A stretch of DNA of 64,000 nucleotides from contig NZ_STGH01000002.1 of NCBI RefSeq assembly GCF_005222785.1, positions 186,001 to 250,000 of the forward strand, written 5' to 3'. Positions within the stretch are counted from its first letter, which is position 1. Each line of letters starts with the position of its first letter. Position numbers and translations under genes: made by a program. Origin of the DNA: Rhodobacter sp. SY28-1. GTDB taxonomy: Bacteria; Pseudomonadota; Alphaproteobacteria; Rhodobacterales; Rhodobacteraceae. The notes below the pieces were generated by a model. It did not search any database and was not told the DNA's origin. It saw only the letters and a program-made list of their open reading frames with translations. This document shows positions 1 to 8,581 of this stretch, in pieces.

Positions 1-489
1 GGCGTCCATGTCTTCACCGCCAAGCTGACCGCCGAGGATCTGCAGCGCGACAAGGGCCGCCTTGCGACCGAACTGCTGGGCGACCCCGATCTCGACCCCG
101 CCTTCGTGGAGATATTCGATCTTGCCGACCTCGCCGACGTGGGTCTCTCCGGCTATCTGGTCGAGGGGCTGGGCGTCCCGTCCGCCGCGGTTCAAGACCC
201 TGCCCGGCTTGATGCCCTGCAGGGGCCGGTCCTTATCCTGCTGTCAAAGGCGCTGCACGGTCGCGCGGTCACCCTGACGCCCGATTCCCGGCTGACCCTG
301 GTGGGAACCTATGCCGAGGAACGCCCCCCGGTGCATTTCGAGCCCCTGCCCACCGTTACAGCCCAGGGTCATGTGACGCCTGATCTCCCCCCGGACCGGA
401 CACCGCAACGGCCCGCCTCGGCCTTCATCCTCCTCGGGCTTGCCCTGTTCCTTGTGGCGGGCGTTGCGCTGTGGCTCGCGCTGGGGTGA
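1..489 (+). CDS. C-terminal part of a membrane-anchored protein of unknown function (truncated by window edge)
   Basis: The reading frame is open from the first base, so the gene starts upstream of the window. The visible part is about 162 residues of mixed, mostly soluble sequence. It ends in a proline-rich linker and one hydrophobic segment of about 20 residues just before the stop, so it is probably a tail-anchored or C-terminally anchored inner-membrane protein. I recognise no catalytic motif. It lies 62 bp upstream of the dihydroorotase-like gene on the same strand. In related bacteria a small membrane protein often sits between pyrB and the pyrC-like gene, so membership of a pyrimidine-linked operon is likely but is inference. 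Confidence 0.6.
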   Translation, partial: GVHVFTAKLTAEDLQRDKGRLATELLGDPDLDPAFVEIFDLADLADVGLSGYLVEGLGVPSAAVQDPARLDALQGPVLILLSKALHGRAVTLTPDSRLTLVGTYAEERPPVHFEPLPTVTAQGHVTPDLPPDRTPQRPASAFILLGLALFLVAGVALWLALG

Positions 490-551
490 GTTCCAGTGGA
501 CAAGCCGCCCGCGCCGTCGCATACCCTGCCGGACCCTCGGACGGACCGGAC

Positions 552-1826
552 ATGACCACGCTGCACTTTTCGAACGCCCGCCTGATCGACCCCGAGGCGG
601 GGACGGATGCCCCGGGCAGTCTGACGGTGAGGGATGGGGTGGTCCTGGCCCGCGACGAGAAGGCCCCGAAAGGTGCCAAGGTGGTGGACTGCGGAGCCAG
701 GTGCCTGGCACCCGGGATCGTCGACCTGGGCGTCAAGATCGGCGAACCGGGTGAGAGGCACCGCGAAAGCTTCGGCTCGGCCGGGGCGGCTGCGGCCGCG
801 GGGGGCGTGACCACGATCATCGCCCGACCCGACACCCACCCCGCCATCGACACGCCGGAGGTGCTGGAGTTCGTGACCCGCCGCGCGTCCGAGGCCCCGG
901 TCCGCATCCGCCACATGGCCGCGCTGACCAAGGGCCGCGACGGGCGCGAGATGACCGAGATCGGCTTCCTGCGCGATGCCGGGGCGATTGCGTTCACCGA
1001 TGTCTTCAAGGTCTCGACCGAGGCGAAGGCTCTTACCCGGGCGATGACCTATGCCCGCTCGCTGGGGGCGCTGGTGGTGGGCCACCCTCAGGATCCAGGG
1101 CTGTCTGCAGGGGCTTCGGCGACCTCGGGCAAGTTCGCCTCGCTGCGCGGCATCCCGGCCGTCTCGCCCATGGCCGAACGGATGGGGCTGGAACGGGACC
1201 TTGCGCTGGTCGAGATGACGGGCGTGCGTTACCACGCCGACCAGATCACCACGGCGAAGTCCCTGCCCGCGCTGGCCCGCGCCAAGGCAGCGGGGCTGGA
1301 CGTGACGGCGGGGACCTCGATCCACCACCTGACGCTGAACGAATTCGACGTGGGCGATTACCGGACCTTCTTCAAGGTCACCCCGCCCTTGCGGTCGGAA
1401 CAGGACCGGCTGGCGATTGTCGCCGCCGTGGCGGACGGGACGATCGACGTGATCTCGTCCTTCCACACCCCGGCGGACGAGGAATCCAAGCGCCTTCCTT
1501 TCGAAGAGGCCGCCGCCGGGGCCGTCGCGCTGCAGACCTTCCTGCCCGCCGCGATGCGGCTGTACCATGCCGGGCACATCGACCTGCCCGCACTTTTCCG
1601 CGCGATGGCGCTGAACCCGGCCAACCGGCTGGGCCTGCCGCAGGGCCGCCTGACCCTTGGCGCGCCCGCCGATCTGATCCTGTTCGATCCCGACGCGCCC
1701 TTCCTGATGGACCGCTTCAAGCTGCTGTCCAAATCCAAGAACACCCCGTTTGACGGCGCGCGGATGGAAGGTAAGGTGCTGGCGACCTGGGTCGGCGGGA
1801 CGCAGGTCTTCGCGGCGGAAGAATGA
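552..1826 (+). CDS. pyrC: Dihydroorotase-like protein, probably non-catalytic (PyrC pseudoenzyme)
   Basis: This 424-residue protein has the amidohydrolase fold sequence of class I dihydroorotase along its full length. Active enzymes carry HxHxREPG near residue 60; here it reads DLGVKIGEPG (58-67), so both metal-binding histidines are replaced by Gly60 and Lys62. The ATDHAPH catalytic loop is ISSFHTPAD (301-309), with Phe304 in place of the catalytic Asp. The usual YHxxHxST is YHADQITT (227-234), losing another ligand. Asp150 and His178 remain at ligand-like positions. Pseudomonas has a comparable inactive PyrC' that supports aspartate carbamoyltransferase assembly, so a structural role with PyrB is the best guess. 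The ATG at 552 is chosen because homology starts there; the frame is open further upstream. plsY follows after 3 bp. Confidence 0.85.
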   Translation: MTTLHFSNARLIDPEAGTDAPGSLTVRDGVVLARDEKAPKGAKVVDCGARCLAPGIVDLGVKIGEPGERHRESFGSAGAAAAAGGVTTIIARPDTHPAIDTPEVLEFVTRRASEAPVRIRHMAALTKGRDGREMTEIGFLRDAGAIAFTDVFKVSTEAKALTRAMTYARSLGALVVGHPQDPGLSAGASATSGKFASLRGIPAVSPMAERMGLERDLALVEMTGVRYHADQITTAKSLPALARAKAAGLDVTAGTSIHHLTLNEFDVGDYRTFFKVTPPLRSEQDRLAIVAAVADGTIDVISSFHTPADEESKRLPFEEAAAGAVALQTFLPAAMRLYHAGHIDLPALFRAMALNPANRLGLPQGRLTLGAPADLILFDPDAPFLMDRFKLLSKSKNTPFDGARMEGKVLATWVGGTQVFAAEE

Positions 1827-1829
1827 GAG

Positions 1830-2441
1830 ATGCCTGAATTCGTGACCTCGCAGGGGATGCTCCTGCTGACCGCCGCCTTGGGCTACCTCTTGGGCTCGAT
1901 CCCGTTCGGGGTGCTGGTCACCCGGGCGATGGGTTTGGGCGACTTGCGGCAGATCGGGTCGGGGAACATCGGGGCGACCAATGTCCTGCGGACCGGGAAC
2001 AAGGGGGCGGCGCTGGCCACCCTCCTGCTCGACGGGGGCAAGGGGGCGGTCGCCGTCCTGCTGGCCCGCTGGCTGGTGGGTGAGGATGCGGCGCAGGTCG
2101 CCGGGCTGGCGGCGTTCCTGGGGCATCTTTTCCCGGTCTGGCTGCGCTTCAAGGGCGGCAAGGGGGTGGCGACCTTCATCGGCGTCCTGCTGGCGCTGAA
2201 CGGGCTGGTGGGGTTGGCGGTCTGCGTGACCTGGCTGTTGGGGGTGGTCGTGACCCGGACTTCATCCATCGCGGCGCTGGTTGCGGCGGCAGCCTCGGGG
2301 CTGTTCGTGCTGGCCCTGACGGACGGGAGCCTCCTCTTGCTGACCCTGATCCTGACCGTGTTGATCTATGTCCGCCACAGTGAGAACCTGAAACGGATCA
2401 AGGCCGGGACCGAGCCGAAGATCGGGGCGAAGAAGGCCTGA
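1830..2441 (+). CDS. plsY: Glycerol-3-phosphate acyltransferase PlsY
   Basis: PlsY transfers the acyl group from acyl-phosphate to glycerol-3-phosphate, the first step of phospholipid synthesis, in the inner membrane. The 203-residue protein is of usual length and strongly hydrophobic, with about five membrane segments. The three family motifs are visible: GSIPFG followed by GSGNIGATNVLR, DGGKGAV, and GHLFPVWLRFKGGKGVAT. The ATG is 3 bp after the upstream stop, so the gene is translationally linked to the dihydroorotase-like gene. This pairing is common in Rhodobacteraceae. Confidence 0.95.
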   Translation: MPEFVTSQGMLLLTAALGYLLGSIPFGVLVTRAMGLGDLRQIGSGNIGATNVLRTGNKGAALATLLLDGGKGAVAVLLARWLVGEDAAQVAGLAAFLGHLFPVWLRFKGGKGVATFIGVLLALNGLVGLAVCVTWLLGVVVTRTSSIAALVAAAASGLFVLALTDGSLLLLTLILTVLIYVRHSENLKRIKAGTEPKIGAKKA

Positions 2442-2460
2442 CTGTCCACGCAGGACAGTC
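2440..2460. terminator. Hairpin between convergent plsY and pepT
   Basis: An 8-bp perfect stem GACTGTCC/GGACAGTC with a 5-nt loop starts inside the plsY stop codon. There is no T-run, so it is a weak terminator candidate. The TGTCC/GGACA half-sites recall the palindromes at 5239, 53912, 54110 and 55237. Confidence 0.45.
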
Positions 2461-2525
2461 TGGCAGCCCAAATGAAATCAAATACTTGCGCGTGGACGTT
2501 TACCGCCCGGAAACCATGTCGGGCG

Positions 2526-3767
<1,242 letters not shown>

Positions 3768-3776
3768 GGTGGCTCC

Positions 3777-5123
3777 TTACAGGGAAGCGGCCTCGTAAAG
3801 CGGTGTGAGGTCGTGGCCCCAGGGTCCGTTGTAGAGGTCGAGCCACTTGTCCGCCTGCACCCGGCCCGTCTTCAGGCTTTCGACGAGGGGGAGAAGCTGG
3901 ACTTCTTCGCCATGGCCACGGGCCACAAGACCGGCATGGGACAGTCCCACCGCCGCGCGGGCGAGGTCGAGAAGCTTCACGCCCCCGGCTTCGCCCTGCA
4001 GGGCCGAAACGGACGCGGCAACGCGCAGGCCTTCGCGGGTTTCCGCATCGAGGCCCTTCACCAGGTCCCAGGCGGCATCGAGGGCGGTCTGGTCGTACAT
4101 CAGGCCTACCCAGAAGGCCGGAAGTGCTGCGATATGCGCCTGGTCGCCGCAATCGGCCCCGCGCATCTCGATGAACTTCTTCGCCCGCGCCTCGGGGAAG
4201 ACAGTGGTCATGTGGTCGGCCCAGTCCGACAGCGTCGGCTTCTCGCCGGGCAGCGCGGGAAGCTGGCCCTTCAGGAAATCGCGGAACGACTGGCCGAGCG
4301 CGTTGATGTATTTCCCGTCGCGGTAGACGAAGTACATCGGCACGTCGAGGACCCAATCGACATAGCGCTGGAAGCCCATCCCGTCCTCGAAAGCGAAGGG
4401 CAGCATGCCCGTCCGGCTGTCGTCAAGGCCGCGCCAGATGCGGCTGCGCCAGCTGCGGTGGTTGTTGGGCTTGCCCACGAAGAAGGGGGAGGAGGCGAAA
4501 AGGGCGGTGGCGACGGGCTGCAGGGCAAGGGCCACCCGCATCTTCTTCACGAAGTCGGCCTCGGAGGCGTAGTCGAGGTTCACCTGCACGGTGCAGGTCC
4601 GGTACATCATCTGCGTGCCGTGGGTGCCGACGCGACCCATGTAATCGGTCATCAGCCGGTAGCGGCCCTTGGGCATCACCGGCATCTGGTCATGCGTCCA
4701 TTCCGGAGCCGCCCCGATCCCCATGAAGCGGACGCCCATCGGGTCGGCAATGGAGCGGACCTCGTCCAGGTGGGTCTGCAGTTCCGCCCCGACCTCGACT
4801 GTCGAGATCAGCGGCGCGCCCGACAATTCGAACTGGCCGCCGGGTTCAAGGCTGATGTTGGCGCCGTTCCGGGTCAGGCCGATCACGTTCTCTCCCTCGC
4901 GGACCGGGGTCCAGCCGAAGCGGGACTCCAGCGCGGCGAAGATGGCAGAGATGGATCGGTCACCGGAATAGGGCAGCGGTTGCCGGGTGTCAGTGAGCCA
5001 GCCGAACTTCTCATGCTCGGCCCCGATGCGCCACTGGTCCTTCGGTTTGTTCCCGGCTTCCATGTAGGCGGCGAGCTGGTCGAAGCTTTCGATGAGGCCG
5101 CCGCCGGACTGAGGGATGGACAT
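3777..5123 (-). CDS. gshA: Glutamate-cysteine ligase (plant/alphaproteobacterial type)
   Basis: This is the first enzyme of glutathione synthesis, joining glutamate and cysteine with ATP. The 448-residue protein matches the GCS2 family of alphaproteobacteria and plants rather than E. coli GshA. Characteristic stretches include RIGAEHEKFGW near residue 32, SLEPGGQFELSG around 95, the MYRTCTVQVNLDY segment, and SSPFFVGKPN with RSRIWRGLD. The ATG at 5123 is followed by a short leader typical of the family. The 5' region holds a copy of the 15-bp palindrome TGTCCACGGTGGACA about 116 bp upstream, possibly relevant to regulation. pepT follows after 9 bp. Confidence 0.95.
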   Translation of the reverse strand: MSIPQSGGGLIESFDQLAAYMEAGNKPKDQWRIGAEHEKFGWLTDTRQPLPYSGDRSISAIFAALESRFGWTPVREGENVIGLTRNGANISLEPGGQFELSGAPLISTVEVGAELQTHLDEVRSIADPMGVRFMGIGAAPEWTHDQMPVMPKGRYRLMTDYMGRVGTHGTQMMYRTCTVQVNLDYASEADFVKKMRVALALQPVATALFASSPFFVGKPNNHRSWRSRIWRGLDDSRTGMLPFAFEDGMGFQRYVDWVLDVPMYFVYRDGKYINALGQSFRDFLKGQLPALPGEKPTLSDWADHMTTVFPEARAKKFIEMRGADCGDQAHIAALPAFWVGLMYDQTALDAAWDLVKGLDAETREGLRVAASVSALQGEAGGVKLLDLARAAVGLSHAGLVARGHGEEVQLLPLVESLKTGRVQADKWLDLYNGPWGHDLTPLYEAASL

Positions 5124-5238
5124 GGGTAGACGGACTCCGGGTCTTGGCTGCTTCGGCGATCCCGGCTGGGGTGCGGGGACGCCAAGAGGTGTCGCGCGGC
5201 ACGGGGCAAGTCAAGGGGGGTCGCGGGAGGCGGCGATC

Positions 5239-5311
5239 GTGTCCACGGTGGACAAATGCCGGGACCGCAATGAAAACAGTGGGTTGGTCGCGGACGTTAT
5301 AGATTTGTTAG
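5239..5311. repeat. Composite palindrome/CtrA-like element, copy A
   Basis: The 18-bp stretch GTGTCCACGGTGGACAAA (5239-5256) contains a perfect 15-bp palindrome. Forty bases later comes TTAT-N7-TTAG (5297-5311), close to the CtrA site TTAA-N7-TTAA. The same pair at nearly the same spacing recurs at 54055-54127 (reversed) and 55237-55308. It lies upstream of gshA. Function unknown. Confidence 0.6.
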
Positions 5312-5361
5312 CATTTGCACAGAGGAAATGTCCGGTCAGCGCAATGCCGGGCGGGTCCAAG

Positions 5362-5378
5362 AATTTTCGGCGAAAATT
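5362..5378. repeat. AT-rich palindrome at the 3' end of the 5380-5931 gene
   Basis: AATTTTCG and CGAAAATT flank one central G. It sits against the stop codon of the minus-strand gene and is followed in that direction by a T-rich stretch. It belongs to the family of TTCG/CGAA-cored palindromes found at seven other intergenic sites here, and is probably a terminator. Confidence 0.55.
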
Positions 5379-5379
5379 T

Positions 5380-5931
5380 TTACACGGCCACGATCCCTGC
5401 GCCTTTGCGAGTCCAGAGCAGGCGGTCGACCTCGTTCAGCGCGATGACGCGGCTGTCCGATGGCGGGGCATCGCTGCCAAGGGCGGCCACGACAGCGGCC
5501 ATGTCGATGCCGGGCAGCGTGGCAAAGGCGTCGAACAGCGTCTCGGCCCCATCGGATTCCACCGGGATGTGCAGAAGCTGGCCGTCGCCCTGTTTCAGCT
5601 TCCAGATGCGACGGCCGCGCAGCGTCAGAAGGCGGATTTCGGCAAGGTCGGGCAGGCCGACGAAGCCGCCCGTGCGGGGGCCGTAATAGGCGATCTGCGC
5701 TTCGGTCACGCGGACGATCCCCGGGGCCTCGCCCTCCTGCTGGAAGCGCAGGCGGCGGAAGGCGGTCAGCGCCCAGCCAAGCCCGAGGGCCAGGAGAGCA
5801 AGGCCGATTGGAGTGAGGAAATAGCCGCCGCGCGTAGCGGTCCAGAGGCCGAAGGTAGCGAGGATCGCGCCCAGGATAACCTCGTGCCAGCGGCGGGCGG
5901 ATGCGAGAAGTTCGGGGCGGATGAAGCTCAT
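5380..5931 (-). CDS. Conserved hypothetical protein with two membrane segments
   Basis: This 183-residue protein begins with about 18 polar residues, then two hydrophobic segments separated by a short loop (about residues 19-35 and 40-57). A cytoplasmic part with PH-like beta character follows (for example IAYYGPRTGGFVGLPDLAEIRL). No catalytic motif is recognised. The start at 5931 is chosen because its ATG overlaps the stop of the upstream acetyltransferase gene by 4 bp (ATGA). That coupling makes it the third gene of an rsmE-GNAT-membrane protein operon. The long open frame upstream is antisense noise of GC-rich DNA. Confidence 0.75.
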   Translation of the reverse strand: MSFIRPELLASARRWHEVILGAILATFGLWTATRGGYFLTPIGLALLALGLGWALTAFRRLRFQQEGEAPGIVRVTEAQIAYYGPRTGGFVGLPDLAEIRLLTLRGRRIWKLKQGDGQLLHIPVESDGAETLFDAFATLPGIDMAAVVAALGSDAPPSDSRVIALNEVDRLLWTRKGAGIVAV

Positions 5932-6779
5932 GCGGCGATCCGGGCGGGGGTGGCGAGAAGGAAGAGGGTGAAGGTTTCGGCAGGTTGGAAACCGATGGCA
6001 AGGTAGGCGCGGGCGGCGGCATCCGAGGCGGCGAAGAGGACGGCGCGTCGGATGCCCGTGGCGCGGGCTTCGGCAAGGTGCAGGGCGACGGCGCGGCGGG
6101 CGTATCCACGGCCGCGCAGGGCTGCGGGCGTGTAGACGCCCCCGACCTGCAAGATCTCGGGCAGGACGGCGTTGAAGCCGGTCAGGGCGACGGGCTGGTC
6201 GTCGTGGAGGAGGATGCGGTGGCTGTCGCGGGTGAGGTAGCTGTCGATGTCGGCTGCCGCCTTGGCGCGGGCCGGGGGCCCGGTCACGCCCATGACCTCG
6301 CCGATGTAGGTTTCGCGCCATGCAGTGACGCGGGACAGGTCGGACGATGTCAGCGGACGGAGGCTGGTGCCGGGCAGGTCGGGAAGGATCAGGGTATCGA
6401 GGTCCAGGGTGAAACCGGGCTCATCCCGGTCGGTCGTGGCGGGCAGCCGGGCGAGGCCGAGTGCCGCGAGGACGGGGCGGATCGAGACGGCGGGGCCGAC
6501 GGCCCCGCTGACGACGAGGCCCTGCAGCAAGGCGCGCAAGGGTGCGAGGTCGGGGGTGCCGTGAAGGAGGGCCATCAGCATCCCCTCTTGCGTCAGGGCA
6601 ACGAGGCCGTGGTCGGCAACGAGCCAGTAGCGCGTGGCATGCGGGTGGTCGGAGGCGAAGCCGCCCCTCCCCAGCCCATGCGCGCGGAGGTTCGTCAGCG
6701 GGAACATCGCGGCATCAATGCGGGTGGTCAGCAGCGCCTCGACGGCTGCGCGGTCATCCGGCCCGGCCTCGCGGATCAT
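5928..6779 (-). CDS. GNAT family N-acetyltransferase
   Basis: The 283-residue protein starts MIREAGPDDRAAVEALL, a typical GNAT opening. The acetyl-CoA loop motif is clear near residue 220: VGGVYTPAALRGRGYARRAVALHLAEA, cited here in parts as the R-G-R-G-Y-A pyrophosphate-binding core. The N-terminal half (about 1-130) is a degenerate GNAT-like extension, so this may be a tandem-GNAT protein. The acyl acceptor cannot be inferred. Start 6779 overlaps the rsmE stop by 4 bp, implying translational coupling; the downstream membrane protein also overlaps by 4 bp. Confidence 0.85.
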   Translation of the reverse strand: MIREAGPDDRAAVEALLTTRIDAAMFPLTNLRAHGLGRGGFASDHPHATRYWLVADHGLVALTQEGMLMALLHGTPDLAPLRALLQGLVVSGAVGPAVSIRPVLAALGLARLPATTDRDEPGFTLDLDTLILPDLPGTSLRPLTSSDLSRVTAWRETYIGEVMGVTGPPARAKAAADIDSYLTRDSHRILLHDDQPVALTGFNAVLPEILQVGGVYTPAALRGRGYARRAVALHLAEARATGIRRAVLFAASDAAARAYLAIGFQPAETFTLFLLATPARIAA

Positions 6780-7495
6780 TGCCAGTCCCCGCAGGCGGCT
6801 TGCCAGAGGGTCAGGGCGGCGACAGCGGCGGTGTCGGCGCGGAGGATGCGGGGGCCGAGGCTTAGGGGAGTAACGTTGGGGCGCGCGCGGAGTTTTGCGG
6901 CCTCGTCGGCAGAGAAGCCACCTTCGGGGCCGATCAGGATGGCGGCGGGGCCTTCCGCGGGCGAAAGGGTCGCGGGCTGGCCGATGGCGGTTTCGTCGCA
7001 CCAGTAGAGGCGGCGGTCCTCGGGCCATTTCGACAGGAGCTTGTCGAGGTGCTGGAGGTCCGTCACCTCGGGCACGAAGGTCGCGCCGCATTGTTCGGCG
7101 GCCTCAACGGCATGGGCCTGGAGGCGGTCTTGCCGGATACGCTCGGAATTGGTGTGCCGGGTCTGGACGGGCAGGATGCGGGACGCGCCGAGTTCGACGG
7201 CCTTTTCGACAATGAAGTCGGTGCGGGCCTTCTTGATCGGCGCGAAGAGAAGCCAGAGGTCGGGCGGCAGGTGCAGGGGTTTGGTTTGGGTTTCACAGAT
7301 GGCAATCGCCCCGCGCTTGCCGGCTTCGGCCAGTGTTGCGCGCCATTCCCCGTCGCGCCCGTTGAACAGAAGGACAGCGGCGCCTGCCGCCAGGCGCATC
7401 ACGCCAACGAGGTAATGCGCCTGATCCTGCGACAGCCGCACGGCTTGCCCCGGAGCAAGGGGCTGATCTACATAGAGCCTGATCTTCGCATCCAT
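6776..7495 (-). CDS. rsmE: 16S rRNA (uracil1498-N3)-methyltransferase RsmE
   Basis: RsmE methylates U1498 of 16S rRNA using S-adenosylmethionine. The 239-residue length is typical. It has an N-terminal PUA-like part (about 1-70, with HYLVGVMRL) and a C-terminal SPOUT domain with its knot motifs: IKKARTDFIVEKAVELG near 95, ILIGPEGGFSADE near 192, and SLGPRILRADTAAVAAL near the end. The start at 7495 gives MDAKIRLYV, the family's usual opening. It is divergent from ubiA, whose ATG lies only 12 bp away, so the two genes must have overlapping promoter regions. Confidence 0.95.
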   Translation of the reverse strand: MDAKIRLYVDQPLAPGQAVRLSQDQAHYLVGVMRLAAGAAVLLFNGRDGEWRATLAEAGKRGAIAICETQTKPLHLPPDLWLLFAPIKKARTDFIVEKAVELGASRILPVQTRHTNSERIRQDRLQAHAVEAAEQCGATFVPEVTDLQHLDKLLSKWPEDRRLYWCDETAIGQPATLSPAEGPAAILIGPEGGFSADEAAKLRARPNVTPLSLGPRILRADTAAVAALTLWQAACGDWQ

Positions 7496-7507
7496 GAGCG
7501 TGAACCT

Positions 7508-8509
7508 ATGTCCCAAGCGCCCGAATTGCCAGAGGCGGAGGCCGGTAGCGACCGCCTGGCCCAGGGTGTCGCCGGACAGGTGGCCGACGCGCCGAAGGCG
7601 AACTGGGTGGACATCTATGCCCCGGCGGCGGCGCGGCCCTATCTGCGGCTGTCGCGCGCGGACCGGCCGATCGGGACCTGGCTTTTGCTCGTGCCCTGCC
7701 TTTGGGCGCTGGCGCTGGCGGGGGGGGCCGGGGGGTTCCGGCCCTGGGATCTGTGGCTGGCGGTGTCCTGCGGCGTCGGCGCGTTCCTGATGCGGGGTGC
7801 GGGCTGCACCTGGAACGACATCACCGACCGGGACATTGATGCGCAGGTGGCGCGGACGCGGTCGCGGCCCTTGCCCAGTGGCCAGGTGACTTTGAAGGGC
7901 GCGTTGGTCTGGATGGTGGTGCAGGCGCTTTTGGCCGCCTGCATCCTGTTCACCTACAACTGGCTGGCCGTCGGGCTGGGGGTCGCAAGTCTTGCGCTGG
8001 TCGCGATCTACCCCTTTGCCAAGCGGTTCACCTGGTGGCCGCAGGTTTTCCTGGGCCTCGCGTTCAACTGGGGGGCGCTTCTGGCCTGGGCGGCGCATGC
8101 GGGCGAGGTCCCCCCGGCCTCCATCGCGCTTTACGCAGGCGGGATTGCCTGGACGCTGTACTACGACACGATCTATGCGCATCAGGACCGCGAGGACGAT
8201 GCGCTGATCGGCGTGAAATCCACGGCGCGGCTGTTCGGAGACAACAGCCGGACCTGGCTCTGGGGCTTCTTCGCGGCGACCCTGCTGCTGTTCGCGGCGG
8301 CGGTGGTTCTCGCCCATGCCGGACAGGGTCGCCCGCTGGGGTTTGTCGTGGCGCTGGCCGGGGTCTGGGCGATGGGGCTGCATCTTGGGTGGCAGATGCG
8401 GCAGCTGGACCTGGACGACCCGGCGTCCTGCCTGAAGATCTTTCGCGCCAACCGGGATGCGGGGTTGATCCCCTTGCCGTTTCTTGCCGCTGCCGCATGG
8501 CTTGGTTGA
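7508..8509 (+). CDS. ubiA: 4-hydroxybenzoate polyprenyltransferase UbiA
   Basis: UbiA attaches the polyprenyl chain to 4-hydroxybenzoate in ubiquinone synthesis, in the inner membrane. The 333-residue protein has about eight membrane segments after a roughly 35-residue polar N-terminus. The first Asp-rich motif is NDITDRDID and the second is YDTIYAHQDREDDALIGVKS; both chelate the Mg-diphosphate. The SRPLPSGQ segment after the first motif is also typical. ATG 7508 is the first in-frame start compatible with the divergent rsmE start. The N-terminal extension (about 30 residues longer than E. coli UbiA) is common in Rhodobacteraceae. Confidence 0.93.
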   Translation: MSQAPELPEAEAGSDRLAQGVAGQVADAPKANWVDIYAPAAARPYLRLSRADRPIGTWLLLVPCLWALALAGGAGGFRPWDLWLAVSCGVGAFLMRGAGCTWNDITDRDIDAQVARTRSRPLPSGQVTLKGALVWMVVQALLAACILFTYNWLAVGLGVASLALVAIYPFAKRFTWWPQVFLGLAFNWGALLAWAAHAGEVPPASIALYAGGIAWTLYYDTIYAHQDREDDALIGVKSTARLFGDNSRTWLWGFFAATLLLFAAAVVLAHAGQGRPLGFVVALAGVWAMGLHLGWQMRQLDLDDPASCLKIFRANRDAGLIPLPFLAAAAWLG

Positions 8510-8581
8510 ACCTTCAGCCCTGAACCCCTAGGAAGCAGGGGGCGCGCGCTGAGCGCCCTGAGTCTTCCGGAAGTCATCCAG

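Noticed and set aside
369-2126. Long minus-strand open frame of 585 codons over pyrC-like and plsY
   Set aside because: Arg/Gly/Gln-rich translation without motifs, fully antisense to two well supported genes; an artefact of GC-rich codon use.
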